Counted from the first letter of the stretch, positions 7,752 through 15,763 are shown. The stretch: DNA of 33,041 bases from Spirochaetae bacterium HGW-Spirochaetae-7 (GCA_002839245.1 PGXR01000002.1:1-33041); one strand, 5' to 3'. The notes: a model not told the origin generated them from the letters alone. A program made the numbers and translations.

Positions 7752-8231
7752 TTAGTCTACCTGGTGGCACTCGATGCACATAGCAACGGTACCCTGGGTG
7801 GTGATCTTACCCGTACTGTTGAGTCGGATGTATTCCCAGTTGTTGTTTTCTGGATTGTAATTGGCGTCCCGTTTGACCATGACGAATATATCAGTCAGCT
7901 TGCCCTTCTTGCCATCAACATCCTTGAAGGTCTCCTTCAGCAGCACCGTACCTTCAGGGTATGGAAGGGGATCCTCTCCTCCGGCTATGGATACCGCCTC
8001 GCCAACGGGATTTACATAAATCTCCCGAAGTCCATTGCGGGCCAGGTGTACGCCACGTAACGAACCGGTGGGATCGCCGGACAGAGTTACCGCGTTGACC
8101 TTGTGCCAGTTCTGGTAGCCTGATATCACGGAGATATCCGAAAATGGCGTTCCTCCGGTCGTCGCGCAGGCGATGACAACGAGTACCGTAGCCAGGGCCA
8201 CCAGGCCCGATAGCTCAAACCTGTTCTTCAT
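7752..8231 (-). CDS. cytochrome P460 family lipoprotein
   Basis: A 159-residue protein. The signal peptide ends in a lipobox (VLVVIAC, Cys22), so it should be lipid-anchored outside the cytoplasmic membrane. The body carries the P460-family pattern (HKVNAV, REIYVNPVGEA, PYPEGTVLLKETF, DIFVMVKRD), and the C terminus ends in a c-type haem site CIECH (residues 152-156), which is where this family carries it. Family members include hydroxylamine- or NO-oxidising cytochromes and cytochrome c' beta proteins; the activity here is unknown. AGAGG 7 bases upstream supports the start. It has the same orientation as the cyclase upstream (24-base gap), so the two may be co-transcribed. Confidence 0.82.
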   Translation of the reverse strand: MKNRFELSGLVALATVLVVIACATTGGTPFSDISVISGYQNWHKVNAVTLSGDPTGSLRGVHLARNGLREIYVNPVGEAVSIAGGEDPLPYPEGTVLLKETFKDVDGKKGKLTDIFVMVKRDANYNPENNNWEYIRLNSTGKITTQGTVAMCIECHQVD

Positions 8232-8255
8232 CCTGTTACCTCTTCCTTCATTGGA

Positions 8256-9668
8256 TTATATAATTCCAGGCTCGTGAGCCTGGAAATCGGGCTCGAATAC
8301 CTTCACGGGCAGCTCTTTTCCCTTGACGGGCGCGGTGTATCCCTTCTGCCACGAGAAATGCTCCTTGACCAGCAGGTAGGTAGCTTCCGATACCAAAACA
8401 GTCGTGCCTGCCAACTTGTTGAGCGATTCGATCCGGGACGCGGTGTTGACGGTATCGCCTATCGCCGTAAACTCGGTCTTCTTGCGGAACCCCAGTTCCC
8501 CGACGATCGCCGGCCCCGTATGGATGCCTATGCCTATCCTGAACTCATGGGCATAGCGCTTCTTCAAGTACACGTTGAATTCCGCTACCGCCTCGAGCAT
8601 GGCCTTGGCCGAGCGCATGGCCAGCATGGCGTGATGCTCTTGGTGTCCGTGCTCAAGGCCGAAGATGGCCATGATGCCGTCGCCCATGTACTTGTCGATG
8701 TAGCCGCCGTTGCCGTCTATCGCTCCGCCTATCACGTCGAAATACCGGTTGAGGATATGGACGATATCGTAGGGCAGCGATTTTTCAGAGAACGCGGTGA
8801 AGGACCGTATATCGGCGAACAGGATGGTGGCGTCGATCTCCCTGCCTACGACGTTGAGGCCGGTCCGACCCTCGTGGATGGCCTGGGAAATATCGTCGTC
8901 GTCCAGGACGAGGCGTTTCAGCTTGACGTCGCCCGTGGCGGTGCTCTGGCAGGCCAGCCTGACCTCCGGCGAGAATCCCTTGATCGCGGCAAGGCGCGCC
9001 TCCCTGGCGTTGCGGGGCTTGACGTTGTCCAGTCCTTCAGACACGAGGCAGCGGCAGGTCGAGCAGCGGGCCCGTCCTCCGCAGATATGCGTGTGGTTGA
9101 TGCCCGCCGAGAGCGAAGCCTGCAGGAACGGCGTGTCCGAATCGGTTTTGACCGGTTTGTCCTCGATGAAATCAAGGACTATATCGACTCGCTCTCCAGG
9201 GTGTCTGGTGTGTTCCGACGCACCGGCAGGGCTGGTGTCAAGTGTGGCTGCGCTCGGGCCATCATCGAAATGGACGAAGCGCTCCAGATATTTTCCGGAC
9301 AGGTCGCTCAGGTCCTTGGCGCTGACTCCCTTGTCCTTGGTTCCGCAGGCTCCGTTGACGCAGAAGTAGGCCGAGTTGTAGCCGCTGCACAGGTCGTAGA
9401 TGGGGCACGAAACGCAGTTGCAGCCCTTTCGTTTTACGACGGCACTGCTTTTGCCTCCGGCGCAGAACAAGGCCTCGCCCTTGACCCCTGGAAAACTCGG
9501 GCAAGTGCCGCAGTTCCTGTTGCATACAAGGAGGTTGGCCATGTTCATCTTGATGGTCGGATGCAGCGAGCCGGTTTCCATCCTTTCCTTGCGCAGCATC
9601 GGAGCCGGGAGCCGTTCTTTCATGCCGCGGGGCAGGAGATTCATCATTCCGATCATGAGCTTCATCAT
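8256..9668 (-). CDS. class III adenylate/guanylate cyclase with [2Fe-2S] ferredoxin domain and Cys-rich N terminus
   Basis: A 470-residue probable redox-sensing cyclase. Residues 45-110 hold a Cys-rich region (CNRNCGTCPSF, CNCVSCPIYDLC, YFCVNGACG) resembling DUF2769. Residues 160-255 are a plant-type ferredoxin domain with CGGRARCSTC (Cys196-x5-Cys202-x2-Cys205) and Cys240. Residues 275-460 are the class III catalytic domain, with metal-binding Asp286 (LFADIRSFT) and Asp330 (YMGDGIMAIFG) and the substrate-side segment TEFTAIGDTVNTASR. The Asp in IGDT favours ATP over GTP. No membrane segment is visible. GGGAG 9 bases upstream selects the ATG at 9668 over the TTG at 9674. The cNMP-binding protein at the window start could respond to its product. 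Confidence 0.88.
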   Translation of the reverse strand: MMKLMIGMMNLLPRGMKERLPAPMLRKERMETGSLHPTIKMNMANLLVCNRNCGTCPSFPGVKGEALFCAGGKSSAVVKRKGCNCVSCPIYDLCSGYNSAYFCVNGACGTKDKGVSAKDLSDLSGKYLERFVHFDDGPSAATLDTSPAGASEHTRHPGERVDIVLDFIEDKPVKTDSDTPFLQASLSAGINHTHICGGRARCSTCRCLVSEGLDNVKPRNAREARLAAIKGFSPEVRLACQSTATGDVKLKRLVLDDDDISQAIHEGRTGLNVVGREIDATILFADIRSFTAFSEKSLPYDIVHILNRYFDVIGGAIDGNGGYIDKYMGDGIMAIFGLEHGHQEHHAMLAMRSAKAMLEAVAEFNVYLKKRYAHEFRIGIGIHTGPAIVGELGFRKKTEFTAIGDTVNTASRIESLNKLAGTTVLVSEATYLLVKEHFSWQKGYTAPVKGKELPVKVFEPDFQAHEPGII

Positions 9669-9762
9669 ACGCAAGGACTCCCTTTGCTTTCATTAATCCA
9701 GGTAACGAGTACGTCCACTTGATATGGTACGCTGATTTAGGGTAGAGCGCAAGTCATCGAAT

Positions 9763-9786
9763 CGTACAGTCAGAGAAGCGTACAGT
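9763..9786 (+). repeat. direct repeat upstream of the YHS lipoprotein operon
   Basis: CGTACAGT occurs at 9763-9770 and again at 9779-9786, 16 bases apart, in the 192-base divergent region between the cyclase and the YHS lipoprotein. Spacing of one and a half helical turns is compatible with a regulator site, but no family is implied and chance cannot be excluded. Confidence 0.3.
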
Positions 9787-9860
9787 GCGGTGTAAGAATC
9801 TCCCGATACAACCCGTCTGTCCTGTAGCAGGGCATGATACCATCCGGAGGAACCGCCATC

Positions 9861-10457
9861 ATGAAGCCGTCCGTAACCGTGGTGGCGGTCATCGCAGCGT
9901 TAGCCGTTTCCTGCGCGTCAGTCGATTCAGATGCTTCTGAATCGGCAGGCCAGCATACACAGAAGGAGTCAACTATGAACTACAGAGGTTTGAAGGTTTA
10001 TCCAGACCGCGCACTCTCGGTGGTGAACCAGGATTCGCAGGGAGTCGCCGCCAAGGGTTACGACATGGTAGCCCTGTTTGACAGGAAGCAGCTCGTTACC
10101 GGAAGCCCTGATTTTTCCGTCAGGCGCCTTGATGCCACCTGGTATTTTGCCAACGAGGCAAACCGTGCCCAATTCAGCGCGTCACCGGATCGGTTCATGC
10201 CCCAGTATGGCGGATACTGCTCGTGGTCCGTAGCCAATGATTCTGAACTGCCGCCTTCGCCGGGTGATCCCAGTGCCTATGATTTCGTCGCTGGCAAGCT
10301 CTACTTCAAGTACAACAAAATGGTGAGGTTCCTGTGGCGCCTCGCGAGCGCTAAGTACATACATAAAGCCGATGCGCGCTGGCCGATGTTCCAGGATACC
10401 ATCAAGGCGTATGTCGCGGATGCAGATGTCCAGCCAACACGAGGAGCACCGAAATGA
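9861..10457 (+). CDS. YHS domain-containing lipoprotein
   Basis: A 198-residue protein. The signal sequence ends in a lipobox (LAVSC, Cys18). The mature part carries a YHS domain: GYDMVALFDRKQLVTGSPDF, WYFANEANRAQFSASPDRF and PQYGGYCSWSVAND. YHS domains are thought to bind metals (they occur in copper and heavy-metal ATPases), but exported single-domain forms have no settled function. GGAGG (9846-9850) lies 10 bases before the ATG at 9861; the earlier ATG at 9834 would place hydrophilic residues ahead of the signal peptide. Its TGA overlaps the ATG of the DUF1684 gene, so the pair is translationally coupled. Confidence 0.87.
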   Translation: MKPSVTVVAVIAALAVSCASVDSDASESAGQHTQKESTMNYRGLKVYPDRALSVVNQDSQGVAAKGYDMVALFDRKQLVTGSPDFSVRRLDATWYFANEANRAQFSASPDRFMPQYGGYCSWSVANDSELPPSPGDPSAYDFVAGKLYFKYNKMVRFLWRLASAKYIHKADARWPMFQDTIKAYVADADVQPTRGAPK

Positions 10458-10960
10458 CTTCACTCGATACTTTCAGAAAAGAAAAGGATGAGGCCTTTGC
10501 CCTCAGTGCTGAATCGCCGTTGGCGGAAAAACAGAAAAAAGGATTCACGGGGCTCAAATATTTTCCGGAGAATTCGGCATTACGATTCGTCGCCAAGCTT
10601 GAAGAGAGCCAGGACCATGCTGTGGCGGTGCTCAGGACGTCCACGGCAGGGACCGAGGAATACGTGCATGCCGGGCAATTCCGTTTTACCGTGGACGATG
10701 TCGAGGTAGTGCTCCAGGCATACCAGGATGACCACGGATACTTCATCCCGTTCATCGATGCCACCTCCCCTTCGGAAAGCTATGGCGCGGGCCGCTACCT
10801 GAACGCCCATGGACACGGCGATGGGACCATCCATGTCGACTTCAACTATGCCTACAACCCGTTCTGCGCCTACAACGAGTCCTGGTCGTGCCCGCTGCCG
10901 CCGAACCAGAACCGCATACTGGTCCGGATCGAAGCCGGCGAGAAGAAATTCCACGATTGA
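10454..10960 (+). CDS. DUF1684 family protein
   Basis: A 168-residue soluble protein with the conserved DUF1684 pattern: GLKYFPEN near the N terminus, then FIPFIDATSPSESYGAGRYL, a strongly conserved HVDFNYAYNPFCAYNE, and SCPLPPNQNRILVRIEAGEKKF at the end. The function of the family is not established; the conserved Asp, Asn, Tyr and Cys residues suggest a binding or catalytic site. No signal peptide is visible. GAGGAG lies 8 bases before the ATG, and 4 bases overlap the upstream YHS gene. The next gene starts 19 bases downstream. Confidence 0.85.
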   Translation: MTSLDTFRKEKDEAFALSAESPLAEKQKKGFTGLKYFPENSALRFVAKLEESQDHAVAVLRTSTAGTEEYVHAGQFRFTVDDVEVVLQAYQDDHGYFIPFIDATSPSESYGAGRYLNAHGHGDGTIHVDFNYAYNPFCAYNESWSCPLPPNQNRILVRIEAGEKKFHD

Positions 10961-10979
10961 GCTTGGGGAGGGTGTGGCC

Positions 10980-11837
10980 ATGACGTTTGAATACTGGTTC
11001 ATGTTTCCCGTAGCGGCGCTGATCGCGACCGTGGCGATGGCCTCGGGCGTTGAAGGCGCAACCTTCTTTGTGCCGGTTTTCATGCTGGGGCTCAAGCTGC
11101 CGCCGTCGGTGGCCATCGGTACCGGATTGATAACCGAGGTGTTCGGCTTTGCCAGCGGCCTGTTCGCCTACGCCAGGAAGCGCCTGATAGACTACAAGCT
11201 CGGCTTGGCATTGCTGGTTGTGACGGTACCGATGGCGGTCGTCGGCACGGTTCTGTCGGGAGTCGTTCCGCCCTTGCTGCTCAAGGTCATCTTTGCTGTG
11301 GGCCTCGTTGTTGTAGCCCTCAGCTTCCTCAAGAACCTCGATGAGAAGGACGTAGCCCTGCTTGATGACCGGATACAGGTAGAATACAGTGGACCCAGGG
11401 CCTCGACCACCCTGGTTTCGGCAAATGGCGAAAGCATTTCATACACCGTGTGCAACAAGAAGGAAGGTCGGCTGATTGCGGGGATCGGCGGCCTGTTCAT
11501 GGGGATGATCTCCACCGGCCTTGGTGAGATGAATGGCTACTTCCTCCTGCAGCGCTGCAAGGTTCCCAGCAAGGTATCGGTTGCCACGAGCGTGTTCGTC
11601 ATTTCGATCACTGCCTTGTTGTCATCGGCCGGGCATTTTGTACGCTTCGCGACAGGCGGCGGGAATGAACTATCCACCGTGCTCAGCATCGTGATGTTCA
11701 CCGCTCCGGGTGTGGTCATTGGCGGCCAGATCGGTGCCCGTATAGCCAGCCGCATCCCGCAACGTACGCTGGAACTGACGCTGGCCGTGCTCTTCCTCAT
11801 CGTAGCCGGCCTGACTTTGTACCAGAGCCTGGCATAA
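10980..11837 (+). CDS. TauE/SafE family membrane exporter
   Basis: A 285-residue inner-membrane protein with about 8 transmembrane segments in two halves. The halves are separated by a hydrophilic stretch (about residues 120-160, DEKDVALLDDRIQVEYSG). The first half has GVEGATFFVPVFMLGLKLPPSVAIGT and the second GIGGLFMGMISTGLGEMN plus FTAPGVVIGGQIGARIASR, the paired glycine-rich motifs of the TauE/SafE family. Members export sulfite, sulfoacetate or other small organic anions; the substrate here is unknown. GGGGAGGG precedes the ATG at 10980, while the longer frame upstream lies inside the DUF1684 gene and is discounted. A sulfite link to the ComA-like operon at 27136 is conceivable but distant. 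Confidence 0.85.
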   Translation: MTFEYWFMFPVAALIATVAMASGVEGATFFVPVFMLGLKLPPSVAIGTGLITEVFGFASGLFAYARKRLIDYKLGLALLVVTVPMAVVGTVLSGVVPPLLLKVIFAVGLVVVALSFLKNLDEKDVALLDDRIQVEYSGPRASTTLVSANGESISYTVCNKKEGRLIAGIGGLFMGMISTGLGEMNGYFLLQRCKVPSKVSVATSVFVISITALLSSAGHFVRFATGGGNELSTVLSIVMFTAPGVVIGGQIGARIASRIPQRTLELTLAVLFLIVAGLTLYQSLA

Positions 11838-11850
11838 GGAGCGCCCTGAT

Positions 11851-12654
11851 ATGGAAAAAGTGATTGCCGTCGCCGCAAGCCTTTCGGTATTCATCACCTG
11901 GGAGGCCCTGCGGCCGTTTTTCGCGTTCGGCAGGGGACATTGGTACCGGGCGGCATCGAACGCCTTCGTGGGCGTCACCAATACGGTGCTCGGCAGGCTG
12001 CTGTTCGCCTGGGTATACGCCCGGGTGTTTGCCGCCTTTACGACGGGCCGCGTTGGCCTCCTTGGCCTGTTCGACATGCCGCCATGGGCGGGGATAGCCC
12101 TGACGCTGCTGCTGCTCGACCTCTGGTCGTACTGGTGGCACCGATTCAACCATACCGTGCCCTTCCTCTGGCGCTTCCACCGGGCCCACCACACGGACAC
12201 CGAGATGGGAGCCACCTCAGCGTACCGTTTCCACCCCGTTGAGATAATCTTCTCGTCGGTACTGCGCCTTCCCCTCATCCTGCTTCTGGGGCTGAAACCC
12301 GAGGGACTGGTGCTGTACGAAACGATACTGACCGTGTCGGTGGCGTTCCACCATGCCAACATCGGTCTTGGACCCAGGGCCGATGCGATGGTTCGCTCGA
12401 TCATCGTTTCACCGGTCATGCACAAACTGCACCATAGCGACAAACCTGGCGAATTCTCGTCGAACTACTCGTCGATACTGTCGGTCTGGGATCGGATTTT
12501 CGGTACCTGGACCGAGACGGAACATCCCGAAGGCATACGCCTGGGTCTTGCTATCTACAGGGACAACTGGTGGCAGGGCTATCGCGGCATCATGCTGACG
12601 CCGTTCAGGGGCAGCGCATCCCTACCGGCCAAGGCAAACAAGGCCGATTCCTGA
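11851..12654 (+). CDS. sterol desaturase / fatty acid hydroxylase superfamily protein
   Basis: A 267-residue membrane di-iron oxygenase-fold protein. The histidine clusters are HRFNH (His97, His101), HRAHH (His110, His113, His114) and HKLHH (His191, His194, His195), with HHAN at 167-168. Three to four hydrophobic spans flank them. This is the FA_hydroxylase pattern, which implies O2-dependent hydroxylation or desaturation of a lipid; the substrate cannot be read from the sequence. AAGGAG ends about 10 bases before the ATG, and 13 bases separate it from the TauE/SafE gene, so it is probably the last gene of the four-gene unit. It converges with the TVP38 gene. Confidence 0.87.
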   Translation: MEKVIAVAASLSVFITWEALRPFFAFGRGHWYRAASNAFVGVTNTVLGRLLFAWVYARVFAAFTTGRVGLLGLFDMPPWAGIALTLLLLDLWSYWWHRFNHTVPFLWRFHRAHHTDTEMGATSAYRFHPVEIIFSSVLRLPLILLLGLKPEGLVLYETILTVSVAFHHANIGLGPRADAMVRSIIVSPVMHKLHHSDKPGEFSSNYSSILSVWDRIFGTWTETEHPEGIRLGLAIYRDNWWQGYRGIMLTPFRGSASLPAKANKADS

Positions 12655-12664
12655 GCAAGCAGTC

Positions 12665-13366
12665 CTACTTGTTCTTCTTGTCCTTCTTCTCCTTCTTGTC
12701 TTTGAGCATGGCTTTGACAAGGACGACGAGGACGCTCGCCGCGAAAAGGAGCATCAGAGCCGTCACCAGAGCCTTTGTTCCGCCTGTGAGCGAGCCGCCT
12801 ACATACGAATAGACCAGGGTGGCCGGTAACATGCCCAAGGCCGTCGCAAACAGGAAGTGCGGGAAGCGCAGCGACGTCAGACCGGCCGCGTAGCTGACGA
12901 TATCGAATGAAATGAAGGGGAGCAAGCGCGCGAACAAGACAGCGTGCTTCCCGTATTTGATGAAGAACGTATCGATGGAGTCCAGCGCCATTGCCGATAT
13001 CAGCCGCACGACCGCCGCCCGGCCATACAGGCGGGCTATGCCGAAGCATAGCACCGCGCCGGTCAGCGAACTGGTCCACGTAAGCAGGGCGCCCCACGCC
13101 CAGCCAAAGACTGCCGCATTGGCAAAGGCCAGCACGAACGCCGGCAACGGCGCTATGACCGACTGCAGGAGCATCAGCGCGAATGAAATGGCCGGTCCCC
13201 AGAAGCCCAGTGAATGGATGTAGTCCTGAAGTCGGGCTATGTCCAGGTCGGTAAACAACGCGATCATCGCAAAGAGCCACTCTCTGCTGGCTGGAACAAG
13301 CAGGACCGCGATTACGATGCTTGCCGGTATGGAGATGGAAAGTATCCACCTCATTCTGGATTTCAT
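12665..13366 (-). CDS. TVP38/TMEM64 (DedA-like) family membrane protein
   Basis: A 233-residue membrane protein with an N-terminal anchor and the VTT/SNARE-associated core: LGFWGPAISFALMLLQSV, PLPAFVLAFANAAVFG and GKHAVLFARLLPFISFDIVSYAAGL, the last including the conserved F-R-x2-P-x-I/F element. Such proteins are proposed lipid scramblases or flippases. The C terminus is a lysine-rich tail (KDKKEKKDKKNK) that should be cytoplasmic; it is encoded by a pyrimidine-rich stretch. GGAGG 8 bases upstream supports the ATG at 13366. It lies downstream of the sigma/anti-sigma pair on the same strand and may belong to their regulon. Confidence 0.85.
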   Translation of the reverse strand: MKSRMRWILSISIPASIVIAVLLVPASREWLFAMIALFTDLDIARLQDYIHSLGFWGPAISFALMLLQSVIAPLPAFVLAFANAAVFGWAWGALLTWTSSLTGAVLCFGIARLYGRAAVVRLISAMALDSIDTFFIKYGKHAVLFARLLPFISFDIVSYAAGLTSLRFPHFLFATALGMLPATLVYSYVGGSLTGGTKALVTALMLLFAASVLVVLVKAMLKDKKEKKDKKNK

Positions 13367-13448
13367 GCAGAAACCTCCAATGGTTCTACAAAACAGCGCA
13401 GGCTTGCGAGGATAATCTATGGCTTTTATGATGGGAAAGGAACTGCCG

Positions 13449-13751
13449 TTAATCGCCTGCGTGGATGGCCAGGAGCAGGGCTTCTAGTTCCTGCCGGCAG
13501 TCTTTGCAGATTTCTATATGCTTGCGCACCGTGGGCAGCAGCGCCGCGGCATCCTGTCCTGAATCGACCAGATCAGCGTACTGGTGCATCAGTTCGAAGG
13601 CCTGGCCGCAGTCTATCTCGTCCTCGGTCGTAGCGGCTATCATGCCCATCATCTGTTCGGGGGACGGCATACCCGGAGACATCGGATCGTGCCGTCGTGC
13701 TGTATCCAAGGATGCGCGCAAACTCTTGAAAAGGGATTGTAGCCACATCAT
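13449..13751 (-). CDS. zinc-finger anti-sigma factor-like protein
   Basis: A 100-residue protein with the zf-HC2/ZAS signature: an upstream Cys in IDCGQAFELMHQYADLV and then HIEICKDC (His-x3-Cys-x2-Cys), expected to bind zinc and the cognate sigma factor. No membrane segment is visible, so it would be a soluble anti-sigma, possibly redox-responsive since the zinc ligands are cysteines. It lies 81 bases downstream of the ECF sigma gene on the same strand. Two adjacent ATGs (13751, 13748) are possible starts, with GGAG about 13 bases upstream; the spacing is long and the start is not certain. Confidence 0.75.
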   Translation of the reverse strand: MMWLQSLFKSLRASLDTARRHDPMSPGMPSPEQMMGMIAATTEDEIDCGQAFELMHQYADLVDSGQDAAALLPTVRKHIEICKDCRQELEALLLAIHAGD

Positions 13752-13832
13752 GCGGGTTCACGTTCTCCTTGTCGTTCGTCTCTGACGACATGAAGGCGGC
13801 GGTTCTTACGTGTAAAACGCACGATACTGAGG

Positions 13833-14456
13833 TCAACCATGACCAAGGTCACCCATCGTCATGCCATCCCTGGCCATGCGCGCCTTGAGCCTGAGCCGGG
13901 CATCGTGGATGAGCTTGTAGAGCGCGTTGCGGTTGGTACCCAGGCGCTCCGCCGCGACTTCCAGCGGTACGCCCTTGAGGGCAACCAGGGTCAGCGCCGC
14001 CATCTGCTTTTCAGACAGCTCTTCTTGCATGGCTGTCATGAGCCATGTCATGCTCATGGATGACTGCATGCCGGCGTCCGGCTCTGGTGTCTTCGTATCA
14101 GGCATGGTGTCGCCCTGTTCCATGTGCTCATCAAGGGAGCTGTCCTGCCAGCGTTTGCGACGTAGCTCAGAAAGCGCTATCCTGATGCATATCTTGTGGG
14201 CCCAGGTGGTGAAGCGGGAAAGCCCCTTGAAGGTTTCAAGCTTGTCCAGGATCTGTACGAGCGCTTCCTGCACAAAATCCTCGCACAGTTCGCCGAATTC
14301 CCGACCGCTCGCGTGTACCCAGCCGCGCAACGCTGCCCTAAGGCCCGAGAGGAGTATGGCTCTAAGCTCCACCAAGGCACGGTCCCGCTGGATTCCGGAG
14401 GCAGACAGGTCCAGAAGCCATGTGTCGTTGTCACGATACTGCGATTGCTTAATCAT
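13833..14456 (-). CDS. ECF-family RNA polymerase sigma factor
   Basis: A sigma70-related factor of about 207 residues with region 2 (EDFVQEALVQILDKLETFKGLSRFTTWAHKICIRIALSELRR read in pieces: DFVQEALVQIL, FTTWAHKICIRIA, ELRRKRW) and region 4 (EELSEKQMAALTLVALKGVPL, VAAERLGTNRNALYKLIHDARLRLK). An acidic linker of about 45 residues separates the two. Regions 3 and 1 are absent, as in ECF factors. Neither the ATG at 14456 nor the in-frame ATG at 14489 has a clear ribosome-binding site; I chose 14456 because the extra 11 residues show no conservation. The zinc-finger protein downstream is its likely anti-sigma factor. It is divergent from the APH-fold kinase. Confidence 0.85.
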   Translation of the reverse strand: MIKQSQYRDNDTWLLDLSASGIQRDRALVELRAILLSGLRAALRGWVHASGREFGELCEDFVQEALVQILDKLETFKGLSRFTTWAHKICIRIALSELRRKRWQDSSLDEHMEQGDTMPDTKTPEPDAGMQSSMSMTWLMTAMQEELSEKQMAALTLVALKGVPLEVAAERLGTNRNALYKLIHDARLRLKARMARDGMTMGDLGHG

Positions 14457-14632
14457 GGTTCGGGTTGATGATAATCGCAAGCCACACATGAAGCAAGGGC
14501 GGAATAGGTAAGACGAAGCCGACTTGCAGCGTCAACGATACAACTGCGCTGGAATGGAGTCTTGAGGATGGGCATTGGTGGGCGGTTTGTAAAGTTCGAT
14601 CCGGTTCATGGCGGTTTCCGCGCGGAGACCCT

Positions 14633-15694
14633 ATGCCCCCGCATGAGAAAGGACCCATGAACGCGGCCGAGGTCATCCGCCTGGTTGGCACGAGACTGCC
14701 GTCTTCCCGCATTACCGGTGACGCCTGGATCTTGGGCGGCGGCTATCTTAACCTGGTCTGGCGGGTTCCAGCCAAGCCGCGCTCCGTCATCTTCAAGTAT
14801 GCTCCTCCGCATCTGGTCTCCGATCCCTCCATCTCGATCGACCAGCGAAGGCTTGATATCGAGGCGCGCGCGCTCGAGGCCCTCGGTCCGGGAGGCGATC
14901 TCTCCCCGGTCGCCAGTCAGGCCATCCGTGCTCCGGCTCTCCTCGACCATGACGCAGCTCGGCATTTCATCATCATGGAAGACATCGGAGAGTACCCATA
15001 CCTCGGGCAGTGGCTCTTCCGTGGAGCCGACGAGGTGGCCGCGCGCGACGCGGGCAGGTCCATCGGGGCGTTCATAGGTGGACTTCACCGGATGACCTAC
15101 CAGGTCGAACGTTTCGCCTCCAGCTTCGACAACGCGGCCATCCAAGGGGTGCGTTCAGGGTCGCTGTATCGGATGGTACCGGCAGTCCTCGCTTCCTGGA
15201 CGATACCCGACTCGACCGCCCTCGGCCGGAATGCCATCGAGCTTGGCGAGTCACTCGAGAAGCCCGGCCGATGCCTGACCATGGGTGACCTGTGGCCGAA
15301 CTCCATCATTATATCCGTCAGTGGGATACGCGTGATCGATTGGGAACTGGCGCATTTCGGTCGCCCGCTCCAGGATATCGGACATCTCGCCGCCCATCTT
15401 TGGATGCTCGGACAGCGCGCCCCCGAGGCTCAGGCGGCCGTACGGGTCTCAGCTTGCCTCGAGGCCTTTGTCACCGCATACAGGGAAAGCCTGGGCCACG
15501 ACTCGTCCCGCATTTTCGGACTGGAGGAGGCACGTCTGGCCATGGTCCATGCCGGCTGCGAGATACTGCAGCGTTCGGTCGGCAACTTCACCGAGCAGTA
15601 TCTCTATGCTGGTCTTGGCCGTGCTTCGCCGATCGTCCAGGAGGCCGTCCGCATGGCGGTCTCGTTGCTGAGGGGCGAGAGGGATTTGCTGTAA
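14633..15694 (+). CDS. APH-fold phosphotransferase (small-molecule kinase)
   Basis: A 353-residue kinase-like protein. It has a glycine-rich N-lobe (ILGGGYLNLVWRV), a Lys in VIFKYAPP, a lobe hinge IIMEDIGEYPY, the catalytic loop MGDLWPNSIII (Asp-x-Trp-Pro-x-Ser) and the metal-binding IDWELAHFG. This is the aminoglycoside phosphotransferase/choline kinase/methylthioribose kinase fold; nothing shows antibiotic resistance. GGAG 5 bases upstream supports the ATG at 14633; the ATG at 14657 also has an AAAGGA close by. The gene faces the catabolic operon but ends before the strong promoter at 15708, so it may be transcribed separately. A sugar or nucleoside substrate is suggested only by context. 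Confidence 0.7.
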   Translation: MPPHEKGPMNAAEVIRLVGTRLPSSRITGDAWILGGGYLNLVWRVPAKPRSVIFKYAPPHLVSDPSISIDQRRLDIEARALEALGPGGDLSPVASQAIRAPALLDHDAARHFIIMEDIGEYPYLGQWLFRGADEVAARDAGRSIGAFIGGLHRMTYQVERFASSFDNAAIQGVRSGSLYRMVPAVLASWTIPDSTALGRNAIELGESLEKPGRCLTMGDLWPNSIIISVSGIRVIDWELAHFGRPLQDIGHLAAHLWMLGQRAPEAQAAVRVSACLEAFVTAYRESLGHDSSRIFGLEEARLAMVHAGCEILQRSVGNFTEQYLYAGLGRASPIVQEAVRMAVSLLRGERDLL

Positions 15695-15707
15695 TTCAAT
15701 AAAAAGA

Positions 15708-15737
15708 TTGACAGCATTTAAAAGTCGACTTTATACT
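15708..15737 (+). promoter_or_regulatory. strong sigma70-like promoter with palindromic operator
   Basis: A consensus -35 TTGACA (15708-15713), an 18-base spacer and -10 TATACT (15732-15737) lie in an AT-rich island of an otherwise GC-rich region, 26 bases before the nucleoside hydrolase ATG. The spacer contains a perfect 12-bp palindrome AAAGTCGACTTT (15721-15732), which a repressor could occupy to block both elements. The GntR/FCD regulator at 32520 is the obvious candidate, but its own promoter carries a different palindrome. Confidence 0.75.
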
Positions 15738-15763
15738 ATTTGAAATTGTTGCGAGGAGTTGTG

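Noticed and set aside
8274..9722. 482-codon open frame on the plus strand
   Set aside because: Exact antisense shadow of the cyclase gene, with no protein-family signal; long shadows are expected in GC-rich DNA.
12665..12700. Pyrimidine-rich low-complexity tract
   Set aside because: It encodes the lysine-rich tail of the TVP38 protein and needs no further explanation.
14633..15694. Aminoglycoside-resistance gene
   Set aside because: Only the kinase fold supports it; many sugar, choline and homoserine kinases share this fold and the context is metabolic.
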